Positions 1-5,361 of a stretch of DNA of 7,226 nt are shown piece after piece. Below the pieces are notes generated by a model. That model did no database searches. It was not told the DNA's origin and saw only the letters and a program-made list of their open reading frames with translations. The stretch comes from Flavobacteriaceae bacterium (GTDB lineage: Bacteria > Bacteroidota > Bacteroidia > Flavobacteriales > Flavobacteriaceae). Position numbers and translations under genes: made by a program. Within the stretch, counting starts at the first letter, position 1, and every line of letters starts with the position of its first letter. The stretch lies in the NCBI GenBank assembly GCA_018608735.1, contig JABAYZ010000059.1, forward strand, positions 1 through 7,226, read 5' to 3'.

Positions 1-1
1 A

Positions 2-415
2 GATAATACTTCAGGCGTTGTTAGTGCTGGATATGGAGGCTTTAAATTCGGTAATGTGAAATATACTTCAGCCGGAGGTGGACTACAATATCGCTACTAC
101 TTCAAAGAAGCTCTTTCTGGATGGTATGGAGCCGCAGCCTTAAGTTATCAATCTGGTAAAGTTGAGTCAGAAACTATTACTATTGGTGGAGCTTCAACTG
201 ATGCCGATAAATTTGATTTTTCTGCTTTCGGAGGTGGCTTATCTGTTGGTCATCAATGGATTTGGGATAGTGGCTTTTCATTAGATCTTAATTTAGGAGC
301 TTCTTATAAGTCATTTAATTATAACTTTGAAAATGATTCTCAAGAAGATTTATATGACTTTAGAGCAAGTGGAGTACTGCCAACGTTTGGATTTGCTCTA
401 GGATATGCATTCTAA
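2..415 (+). CDS. Outer-membrane beta-barrel protein, C-terminal part (5' end outside window)
   Basis: The reading frame is open from the first complete codon at position 2 to a TAA at 413-415, giving 137 visible residues. A GTG at 56 could be taken as a start, but the frame continues upstream with the same glycine- and aromatic-rich composition, so the gene is truncated by the window edge. The residues alternate polar and hydrophobic or aromatic positions in strand-sized blocks (for example GGGLQYRYYF and FGGGLSVGHQWIW) and the protein ends GFALGYAF, a terminal aromatic strand typical of barrels inserted by the BAM machinery. I infer a small outer-membrane barrel; the WIWDSGF-like strand recalls DUF3575-type proteins, but that assignment is weak. 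No ligand or transport function can be read. It lies upstream of two more barrel genes and ends in its own terminator. Confidence 0.75.
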   Translation, partial: DNTSGVVSAGYGGFKFGNVKYTSAGGGLQYRYYFKEALSGWYGAAALSYQSGKVESETITIGGASTDADKFDFSAFGGGLSVGHQWIWDSGFSLDLNLGASYKSFNYNFENDSQEDLYDFRASGVLPTFGFALGYAF

Positions 416-445
416 TTTCAATATATTTAGTTTTATAACTTATTT

Positions 446-475
446 AAAGGAGCCAATTGGCTCCTTTTTTGTTTT
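446..475 (+). terminator. Intrinsic terminator after the first barrel gene
   Basis: A perfect inverted repeat has arms AAAGGAGCC (446-454) and GGCTCCTTT (459-467) around an AATT loop. It is followed by a T-rich run (TTTGTTTT) to about 475. It begins 30 bases after the stop codon. The A-run before the 5' arm could also give some termination on the opposite strand. Confidence 0.9.
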
Positions 476-522
476 CCATTTTTTAAAATTATAATTCCCA
501 AAGATTTTTTTTATTTTTTCAA

Positions 523-553
523 TTGAGTTGTGTTTTAATTTTGTTTAATTTTG
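523..553 (+). promoter_or_regulatory. Bacteroidota-type promoter of the 581 gene
   Basis: TAATTTTG at 546-553 matches the known Bacteroidota -7 element TAnnTTTG exactly. A TTG at 523-525 lies 20 bases upstream and fits the -33 element. The expected transcription start is near 558-560, leaving an A-rich leader of about 20 bases before the ATG at 581. A second identical TAATTTTG lies at 536-543, ten bases upstream, without a well-spaced TTG. Confidence 0.6.
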
Positions 554-580
554 CATTAAATTACATAACCAAAATTAATC

Positions 581-1075
581 ATGACCAAATTTCTTTTCAC
601 AGCCTTTACAATTCTTTCGCTTTCAACCTTAAACGCACAACAACTCAAATCTAATCTGAGTTTAGGATTACCTGTTGGGGATGTCTCAGAAGGCTATAAC
701 CTCAATGTAAATCTGGAGTTTGTGTATTTATGGGAGATTACCAATCAAGTTCAACTTGGGGTTGCTTCTGGGTATTCTCACTTTGTGGGTGATTCATTTG
801 AGGCACAAGGTCTAAAACTCAAGGTCGATGACGCTGGGTTTTTACCACTGACTGCAACACTACGTTTTAATGCGACAGCTAAAACATCGCTATCTATGAA
901 TTTTGGTTATGCCTTTGGTTTAAGCCCCGAAGGAAACTCAGGGGGATTTACATATGCTCCCAAAATGTACTACAATTTTAATAACGCTTTAGATTTATAT
1001 ATCAGTTACAAAGGAATACGTGTAGATGATACTGCTTTCAGTTCGATTTGTTTTGGAGTTGAATTTAATCTATAA
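581..1075 (+). CDS. Small outer-membrane beta-barrel protein, 164 aa
   Basis: The protein starts with a clear Sec signal peptide: MTK, a hydrophobic core over residues 4-17, and a likely signal peptidase I site between A19 and Q20 (the LNA-QQ pattern). The mature part of about 145 residues is made of alternating amphipathic segments with short turns and ends GVEFNL, consistent with an outer-membrane barrel of about eight strands. No catalytic motif or conserved binding residue is visible, so the role is unknown. The ATG at 581 is preferred because it begins the signal peptide and follows an A-rich leader and a good promoter. The gene is flanked by two other barrel genes and its signal peptide resembles that of the downstream one. 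I saw no clear terminator after its stop codon, so some readthrough into the next gene is possible. The call as a secreted barrel is fairly sure; the family is not. Confidence 0.75.
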   Translation: MTKFLFTAFTILSLSTLNAQQLKSNLSLGLPVGDVSEGYNLNVNLEFVYLWEITNQVQLGVASGYSHFVGDSFEAQGLKLKVDDAGFLPLTATLRFNATAKTSLSMNFGYAFGLSPEGNSGGFTYAPKMYYNFNNALDLYISYKGIRVDDTAFSSICFGVEFNL

Positions 1076-1112
1076 TTTCCTCAACTTTGCCATTTGATAC
1101 AATGAGTTATAT

Positions 1113-1143
1113 AATTATTTTATAAATAAATGCAATTATTTTA
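1113..1143 (+). repeat. Pair of direct 10-base AT-rich repeats upstream of the 1191 gene
   Basis: AATTATTTTA occurs at 1113-1122 and again at 1134-1143, 21 bases apart start to start, which is about two DNA turns. The second copy ends 11 bases before the -7 element at 1155. In a stretch this AT-rich, chance is a serious alternative; a regulator site or UP-like element is only a possibility. Confidence 0.35.
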
Positions 1144-1154
1144 GATATATTGTT

Positions 1155-1162
1155 TATTTTTG
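1155..1162 (+). promoter_or_regulatory. Candidate -7 promoter element of the 1191 gene
   Basis: TATTTTTG matches TAnnTTTG. No convincing TTG lies at the -33 distance; that region is occupied by the AT-rich direct repeat. The predicted leader is roughly 20 bases, A-rich and without a Shine-Dalgarno site. Confidence 0.5.
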
Positions 1163-1190
1163 CCCTTAAAATTATAAACAAAATATTATT

Positions 1191-1823
1191 ATGAAAAAAT
1201 TATTATTTACTGCAGTAGCAGTTGTTGTATTTTCAACTACAAATGCACAAGACACCACTTTCGGAGCTAAAGCTGGTTTAAACCTTTCGACTTTAGACAT
1301 TACAGATGAAAACATTGATTCTAGAACGGCGTTTCATTTAGGAGTTACTGCAGAAATTGCAATTTCTGAAAAATTTTCTATTCAACCAGAATTATTATAT
1401 TCTTCTCAAGGTGCTAAAAATGAGGATTCTTATGAGGATTTAGGTACATCTATAACTACTAACACTACATGGAAAGTTGATTATATTCTACTTCCAGTAA
1501 TGGCTAAGTTTTATGTTTCTGAAGGCTTAAGTCTTGAAGCAGGTCCACAAATCGGGTTTTTAGCTTCAGCTAATGCTGATACTGACGTTACTGTAAGAGA
1601 TAACGCTGCTGAAGTATCTGTTAGTAATTCAAGTTCAACTGATGTCAAGGATGAATTAAAGTCAATTGACTTTGCATTTAATCTTGGTTTGGGATACAAA
1701 CTTGACAACGGTTTAAACTTTGCTGCAAGATATAATATTGGTTTATCTGACATTAACGACTCTGAATCTGATGCTAAATTTAAAAGTAGAGTTTTTCAAC
1801 TTTCAGTAGGTTTTAATTTCTAG
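1191..1823 (+). CDS. Porin-family / PorT-like outer-membrane beta-barrel protein, 210 aa
   Basis: A Sec signal peptide covers residues 1-19, with cleavage expected at A19-Q20 (TTNA-QD). The mature protein carries the pattern of the Bacteroidota outer-membrane beta-barrel domain (PF13568-like): an N-terminal strand FGAKAGLNLS, then FSIQPELLYSSQGA near residues 61-75, a DYILLPVMAKFYV strand, GLSLEAGPQIGFL, then GLGYKLDNGLNFAARYNIGLS, and a last strand ending VGFNF. A Ser/Asp/Asn-rich insert around residues 127-155 probably forms an extracellular loop. The length of about 200 residues is normal for the family. Members sit in the outer membrane, but most have no proven substrate, so no transport function is claimed. 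The name PorT here is a domain label and does not imply a role in type IX secretion. The gene has its own -7 element and ends in a strong terminator, so it is probably monocistronic. Confidence 0.88.
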   Translation: MKKLLFTAVAVVVFSTTNAQDTTFGAKAGLNLSTLDITDENIDSRTAFHLGVTAEIAISEKFSIQPELLYSSQGAKNEDSYEDLGTSITTNTTWKVDYILLPVMAKFYVSEGLSLEAGPQIGFLASANADTDVTVRDNAAEVSVSNSSSTDVKDELKSIDFAFNLGLGYKLDNGLNFAARYNIGLSDINDSESDAKFKSRVFQLSVGFNF

Positions 1824-1849
1824 ACCTTTCAAAAGATTAAACAAATTTT

Positions 1850-1880
1850 AAAAGAGGAAGCTTAGCTTCCTCTTTTTTTA
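1850..1880 (+). terminator. Intrinsic terminator of the 1191 barrel gene
   Basis: A 12-base-pair perfect stem has arms 1850-1861 and 1865-1876 (core AGAGGAAGC and GCTTCCTCT) around a TTA loop, and runs into a T-tract to 1879. It starts 27 bases after the stop codon. The T-tract lies where the -33 region of the aroQ promoter should be. Confidence 0.93.
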
Positions 1881-1894
1881 TTCCATAACTTTTG

Positions 1895-1902
1895 TATTTT
1901 TG
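1895..1902 (+). promoter_or_regulatory. -7 promoter element immediately upstream of the aroQ ATG
   Basis: TATTTTTG is an exact match to TAnnTTTG and ends four bases before the ATG at 1907. With the usual spacing from this element to the transcription start, the mRNA would begin at or within a few bases of the start codon. No clear -33 TTG is visible. Confidence 0.5.
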
Positions 1903-1906
1903 TCAC

Positions 1907-2323
1907 ATGAAAAAAATCATTATCATTAACGGCCCTAATTTGAATTTATTAGGCAAACGTGAACCTGGGATTTATGGGGCACAAACATTCGAAGACTTTT
2001 ATAAAGATTTAAATCAAAAATATGAAGCTTTTGAATTGTCCTATTTTCAATCTAATATAGAAGGAGAGTTGATTGATAAGCTCCAAGAGGTTGGGTTTTT
2101 ATACGATGGTATAATTTTAAATGCTGCGGCTTATACCCATACTTCTGTTGGTATTGGCGATGCCATAAAAGCTATTGAAACCCCTGTCATCGAAGTGCAT
2201 ATTTCTAATACGTTTTCTAGAGAAGAATTCAGACACCAGTCATATATCTCGCCAAATGCAAAAGGGGTTATTCTTGGGTTTGGCTTGCAAAGTTACGAAC
2301 TCGCCTTACAAAGTTTCTTATAA
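1907..2323 (+). CDS. aroQ: 3-dehydroquinate dehydratase, type II
   Basis: This cytoplasmic enzyme converts 3-dehydroquinate to 3-dehydroshikimate, the third step of the shikimate pathway to aromatic amino acids and folate. The 138-residue length is normal for the dodecameric type II family. The N-terminal strand and flexible lid read NGPNLNLLGKREPGIYG (residues 8-24) with N11, the lid arginine R18 and the catalytic tyrosine Y23. Further active-site residues are N72 and H78 in LNAAAYTHTS, D85, E96 and H98 in EVHISN, S100, R105 and R109. These align at a constant offset of three with the well-studied mycobacterial enzyme, so all key residues are present. A TTG at 1892 could extend the frame by five residues, but the family begins with a short Met-Lys stretch before the first strand and the -7 element overlaps that extension, so ATG 1907 is chosen. 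No other shikimate gene is nearby. Confidence 0.97.
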   Translation: MKKIIIINGPNLNLLGKREPGIYGAQTFEDFYKDLNQKYEAFELSYFQSNIEGELIDKLQEVGFLYDGIILNAAAYTHTSVGIGDAIKAIETPVIEVHISNTFSREEFRHQSYISPNAKGVILGFGLQSYELALQSFL

Positions 2324-2326
2324 CAA

Positions 2327-2352
2327 AAAAGACGGTCTCTTGACCGCCTTTC
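2327..2352. terminator. Bidirectional terminator between aroQ and lpdA
   Basis: CGGTC (2333-2337) pairs with GACCG (2342-2346) around a four-base loop. The stem extends beyond one mismatch by GAAA/CTTT-type pairs. On the minus strand the hairpin is followed by a run of six T (from the A-run at 2325-2330), which is a good terminator for lpdA. On the plus strand the T-run is weaker (CTTTCTT). The two genes converge on it with only 48 bases between their stop codons. Confidence 0.8.
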
Positions 2353-2371
2353 TTATATATGTATGTTGTGC

Positions 2372-3748
2372 TTATATGTGAATCACTTCATCATAAGCAT
2401 CTGCCACCGCTTCCATCACGGCCTCACTCATCGTTGGGTGTGGGTGAATTGTTTTTAACACTTCATGACCTGTCGTTTCAAGTTTTCGACCTAAGACCGC
2501 TTCTGCAATCATATCGGTGACGCCTGTTCCAATCATATGACAGCCTAACCATTCGCCGTATTTGGCATCAAAAATTACCTTTACAAAGCCTTCTTTATGA
2601 CCACCAGCACTCGCTTTTCCTGAAGCAGAAAATGGAAATTTACCAACTTTAATATCAATGCCTTTATCTTTTGCCTGTGCTTCTGTCAATCCAACACTAG
2701 CGATTTCTGGGGTACAATAAGTACAACCTGGAATGTTGCCGTAATCAATCGCCTCTACATGCTGACCTGCAATTTTTTCGACACACAAAATACCTTCTGC
2801 AGATGCAACATGGGCAAGGGCAGGACCTGGAGTAACATCACCAATAGCATAGTAACCTGGAATATTAGTTTGGTAGAAATCATTCACTAATATTTTATCT
2901 CTATCCGTTACAATTCCAACATCTTCTAAGCCGATGTTTTCAATGTTAGTTTTGATACCCACAGCAGAAAGTACCATATCAGCTTCTAAAACGTCTTCTC
3001 CTTTTTTGGTTTTAATGGCCGCTTTGACGCCTTCACCAGACGTGTCAACGGAAGTCACTTCAGTAGAAGTTAGAACCTTTATCCCGCTTTTCTTAAAAGA
3101 ACGTTCCAATTGCTTAGAAACCTCTTCATCTTCTACAGGTACAATACGTGGTAAATATTCTACAACAGTTACATCCGTTCCCATAGAGTTATAGAAATAG
3201 GCGAACTCTACGCCAATAGCACCTGAACCTACAATTATTAATTTTTTAGGCTGCTTTTCTAAAGTCATTGCTTTTCGGTAGCCAATTACTTTTTCACCAT
3301 CTTGAGGCAAATTAGGCAATTCGCGTGAACGCGCGCCAGTGGCAATAATAATATGATCGGCACTATGTATTGTACCATCTACATCAACTTTTTTGCCTGG
3401 CTTCAAAGTACCATATCCAGAAATGACATCGATTTTATTTTTTTTCATTAAAAACTGAACGCCTTTACTCATCCCATCAGCTACATTTCGACTACGGTTA
3501 ACTACCGCATCAAAATCTTTGTCAAATTCTTTGACAGTTAGCCCATAATCATCAGCATGTTTCAGGTATTCAAATACTTGAGCGGATTTTAAAAGCGCTT
3601 TGGTAGGAATACACCCCCAATTTAAGCAGACGCCTCCTAGGCTTTCCTTTTCAATCACGGCAGTTTTAAGGCCTAATTGTGAAGCTCTGATGGCAGTAAC
3701 GTAACCTCCTGGGCCACTTCCTAAAACTATAACGTCATATTTACTCAT
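2372..3748 (-). CDS. lpdA: Dihydrolipoamide dehydrogenase (E3)
   Basis: This FAD enzyme reoxidises dihydrolipoyl groups with NAD+. It is the E3 component of the pyruvate, 2-oxoglutarate and branched-chain dehydrogenase complexes and of glycine cleavage. In order the sequence shows the FAD-binding GSGPGG (10-15) with E33 at the end of the second strand, the redox disulphide C41/C46 in GGVCLNWGCIPTK, ATGAR (136-140), the NAD-binding GSGAIG (174-179), the second FAD motif YYAIGDV near 300, and a C-terminal dimerisation domain ending in HPHPTMSE with the catalytic pair H437 and E442. The 458-residue length is typical, and there is no N-terminal lipoyl domain. The disulphide context with Trp between the cysteines fits lipoamide dehydrogenase rather than glutathione or mercuric reductase. 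No E1 or E2 gene is adjacent, so it may serve several complexes. It lies 57 bases after the DinB-like gene and has its own likely promoter. Confidence 0.96.
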   Translation of the reverse strand: MSKYDVIVLGSGPGGYVTAIRASQLGLKTAVIEKESLGGVCLNWGCIPTKALLKSAQVFEYLKHADDYGLTVKEFDKDFDAVVNRSRNVADGMSKGVQFLMKKNKIDVISGYGTLKPGKKVDVDGTIHSADHIIIATGARSRELPNLPQDGEKVIGYRKAMTLEKQPKKLIIVGSGAIGVEFAYFYNSMGTDVTVVEYLPRIVPVEDEEVSKQLERSFKKSGIKVLTSTEVTSVDTSGEGVKAAIKTKKGEDVLEADMVLSAVGIKTNIENIGLEDVGIVTDRDKILVNDFYQTNIPGYYAIGDVTPGPALAHVASAEGILCVEKIAGQHVEAIDYGNIPGCTYCTPEIASVGLTEAQAKDKGIDIKVGKFPFSASGKASAGGHKEGFVKVIFDAKYGEWLGCHMIGTGVTDMIAEAVLGRKLETTGHEVLKTIHPHPTMSEAVMEAVADAYDEVIHI

Positions 3749-3779
3749 AAAATCAGTGTTTTGAATTGGTTTTAAAGTG

Positions 3780-3787
3780 CAAATTTA
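3780..3787 (-). promoter_or_regulatory. -7 promoter element of lpdA
   Basis: Read on the minus strand this is TAAATTTG, an exact TAnnTTTG match, 31 bases upstream of the lpdA ATG in the only gap between lpdA and the upstream gene. It predicts a leader of about 25 bases. A -33 TTG at the right distance is not evident. It suggests lpdA can be transcribed independently of the msrB operon. Confidence 0.5.
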
Positions 3788-3805
3788 CGAAACCTAATTG
3801 TAATA

Positions 3806-4360
3806 TTAAAGGTCTTCAGTGAAATGTGTTTTGCTTTTTTTGTTTGAGAATTTTGAAGCATTATAATCTGCTGATTTCCCCTTTGGAATTGACAACGATA
3901 CCCAGTCTGTATTTTTGATGAGTTTTCCGATAAAAACAAGTTGTCCAACGTGATATGCATAATGCGCCAACTGTCTATTTAAGGCCTCTAGAACTGTATG
4001 TCCCTGATTACGAATATATATAATGGTTTCTAAATCTGATTGACCTAATTGATTAAAGGAGTCAAAAAAACAATCCCATCCAGTAGTCCAATCTTTCAAA
4101 ATGGCAGCTTTAGAATTAGCTTCATTTATAAATTCACGATCTCTATTACGCCACGATTTTTCGCCATCCTCATTAAATATGTTCGTCCATCTTGAGAGCA
4201 TGTTTCCAGAAAGGTGTTTGACAAGTGTGGCTATGGAATTACTACCTTCATTTGGAGTCCAATTTAATTCGGTTTCCGACAGTTGATCTAAAGTTTTTTC
4301 GCCTAATGATCTATAGTAGTTAAATTCTTTAGACAAACTTTCTATACAGGGATTTGGCAT
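3806..4360 (-). CDS. DinB/YfiT superfamily protein, DUF1572-like
   Basis: This 184-residue soluble protein has the layout of the DinB four-helix metal-binding superfamily. H49 in LVKHLSGNM plus H133 and H137 in the HYAYHVGQL segment form the expected three-histidine metal site. The N-terminal FNYYRSLGEKTLDQL helix, the WTPNEGSNSIA stretch and the C-terminal SIPKGKSADYNASKF tail match the DUF1572 subgroup as I recall it. Despite the name, the superfamily is not shown to be a DNA-damage polymerase; known members include thiol-dependent S-transferases using mycothiol or bacillithiol. The substrate here is unknown. It starts 8 bases after the stop of the cytoplasmic msrB, so it is very likely the third gene of that operon, and a thiol or oxidative-stress role is a reasonable guess. 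The ATG at 4360 gives the normal N-terminus. No signal peptide is present. Confidence 0.85.
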   Translation of the reverse strand: MPNPCIESLSKEFNYYRSLGEKTLDQLSETELNWTPNEGSNSIATLVKHLSGNMLSRWTNIFNEDGEKSWRNRDREFINEANSKAAILKDWTTGWDCFFDSFNQLGQSDLETIIYIRNQGHTVLEALNRQLAHYAYHVGQLVFIGKLIKNTDWVSLSIPKGKSADYNASKFSNKKSKTHFTEDL

Positions 4361-4368
4361 TACTAACT

Positions 4369-4749
4369 TTAATTATTTTCAAACTTCAAACTTACAGAGT
4401 TGACACAGTAGCGCGTACCGGTTTCAGTAGGGCCATCGTTAAATACATGCCCTAAGTGTCCATCGCAAGTTTTACACACAATTTCGGTTCGTATCATCCC
4501 GAGGGTTTTGTCGGACACATACCCAACTTTTCCTTTAATAGATTCATCAAAACTTGGCCACCCACAGTGGGCATCAAACTTCGAGCTACTTTCAAAAAGT
4601 GGTTCATTACATCCCGTACAACAATAAGTGCCTTTTTCAAAATGAAGGTTATAGGCACCCGAATGTGGCCTCTCAGTGCCTTTTTCTCGAAGAATTTTAT
4701 ATTGCTCTGCTGTTAATTTTTCTTTCCAATTTACTTCTGATTTATTCAT
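4369..4749 (-). CDS. msrB: Peptide-methionine (R)-S-oxide reductase, cytoplasmic form
   Basis: This enzyme reduces the R-epimer of methionine sulfoxide in proteins back to methionine, drawing electrons from thioredoxin. The 126-residue protein has no signal peptide, so it is predicted to be cytoplasmic. Visible family features are the zinc-binding pairs C44/C47 and C92/C95, the GWPSF motif at 63-67, HLGHVFNDGP at 98-107, and the catalytic cysteine C115 in RYCVNS. C62, just before GWPSF, occupies the position of the classical resolving cysteine, so a C115-C62 disulphide cycle is expected. Its ATG overlaps the stop of the upstream exported msrB by 8 bases (ATGAATAA), which points to translational coupling, and the DinB-like gene follows after 8 bases. 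The first residues (KSEVNWKEKLTAEQY) are the usual MsrB N-terminus, supporting this start. Confidence 0.95.
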   Translation of the reverse strand: MNKSEVNWKEKLTAEQYKILREKGTERPHSGAYNLHFEKGTYCCTGCNEPLFESSSKFDAHCGWPSFDESIKGKVGYVSDKTLGMIRTEIVCKTCDGHLGHVFNDGPTETGTRYCVNSVSLKFENN

Positions 4750-5221
4750 TTGGTGTTGGTGTAAATATTAAGGCGGCACCATTAATACAATGTCGCTTAC
4801 CAGTGGTTTCTCGAGGCCCATCATTAAATACATGCCCTAAATGACCGCCACATACGGCACAATGCTCTTCAGTTCGTGCGACCCCAATATTATAGTCTAC
4901 AGAAAAGGCTACATTTCCTTCAATTTCTCTGTCAAAGCTAGGCCACCCTGTGCCAGAGTTAAATTTATTAGCCCCATTAAATAGCGGCGTATTACATCCA
5001 GCGCAACTATAAATACCAGGGCTGTATATTTTATTCAAAGGACTCGATCCTGCACGTTCTGTTCCAGCTTCTCTAAGTACATAATATTGAATATCACTTA
5101 ATTGTGCCTTCCATTCTTGTTTTGTTTTTGTAACTGAAAACACTTCTGTTTTCTGGGCATTAGATTTGCAAGAGAAGAAAAGACTAAGTATACATATTGA
5201 AATAATTTTTTTTATAGTCAT
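4742..5221 (-). CDS. msrB: Exported peptide-methionine (R)-S-oxide reductase (probable lipoprotein or periplasmic)
   Basis: This is a second MsrB, 159 residues long, with an N-terminal export signal: MTIKK, a hydrophobic stretch over residues 6-16, then FFSC with C18 as a possible lipid-modified cysteine. A signal peptidase I cut at A22-Q23 (SNA-Q) is the alternative. The lipobox is not ideal, and no acidic run follows C18, so surface display is not suggested. The catalytic domain has zinc cysteines C73/C76 and C121/C124, GWPSF at 92-96, HLGHVFNDGP at 127-136 and catalytic C145 in RHCING. The resolving position holds T91 instead of cysteine, as in the known Thr/Ser variants of the family, so regeneration must use an external reductant or another cysteine. 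It is the first gene of the msrB-msrB-DinB operon and diverges from the M48 lipoprotein. Function inferred: repair of oxidised methionine in envelope proteins. Confidence 0.92.
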   Translation of the reverse strand: MTIKKIISICILSLFFSCKSNAQKTEVFSVTKTKQEWKAQLSDIQYYVLREAGTERAGSSPLNKIYSPGIYSCAGCNTPLFNGANKFNSGTGWPSFDREIEGNVAFSVDYNIGVARTEEHCAVCGGHLGHVFNDGPRETTGKRHCINGAALIFTPTPNE

Positions 5222-5284
5222 GAAGTAGGGTTTTAAATTTCAATAAAAATAAACATTTATTTAATTCGTTATATTTTTTTCACA

Positions 5285-5312
5285 TAAATTTGTGACTAAA
5301 CACGTAGTTTTG
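5285..5312 (+). promoter_or_regulatory. Two candidate -7 elements upstream of the M48 peptidase gene
   Basis: TAAATTTG (5285-5292) and TAGTTTTG (5305-5312) both match TAnnTTTG on the plus strand. They are 20 bases apart start to start. Neither has a clear TTG at the -33 distance. The 140-base region also has to hold the promoter of the divergent msrB operon, for which the best match I see is an imperfect TATTTTTA on the minus strand (5244-5251). Confidence 0.45.
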
Positions 5313-5317
5313 TGTCA
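5293..5317. promoter_or_regulatory. Imperfect dyad in the msrB / M48 divergent region
   Basis: TGAC (5293-5296) and GTCA (5314-5317) form the ends of a 25-base dyad centred at 5305. Further inner pairs at 5299-5300/5310-5311 and 5302-5303/5307-5308 give 8 of 12 symmetric positions. It overlaps the second -7 candidate of the M48 gene, where an operator would act. The symmetry is partial, so this is a weak call. Confidence 0.25.
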
Positions 5318-5361
5318 TATGTTTAGAAGCATTTTATAATTTTAAAAAAACCAATAACACA

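Noticed and set aside
56..58. GTG as the start of the first barrel gene
   Set aside because: The frame is open to the window edge with the same barrel-like composition and no signal peptide follows the GTG, so the gene is simply truncated.
1511..1753. Antisense open frame inside the porin-family gene
   Set aside because: It lies wholly opposite a well-supported barrel gene and shows no recognisable protein pattern or start signal.
2175..2381. Second plus-strand open frame overlapping aroQ's 3' end
   Set aside because: It is out of frame with a conserved enzyme, runs through the terminator hairpin, and its protein looks like a shifted reading of aroQ.
2934..3194. Plus-strand open frame opposite lpdA
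   Set aside because: It is fully antisense to a conserved gene; the Ser/Thr-rich composition is what the complement of lpdA codons gives.
3772..3960. Minus-strand open frame overlapping the DinB-like gene and the lpdA promoter
   Set aside because: It is a shifted frame of the DinB-like C-terminus with no protein features, and it covers the promoter region.
4456..4844. Plus-strand open frames opposite the two msrB genes
   Set aside because: They are antisense to genes with complete catalytic and zinc motifs and show no domain or plausible start.
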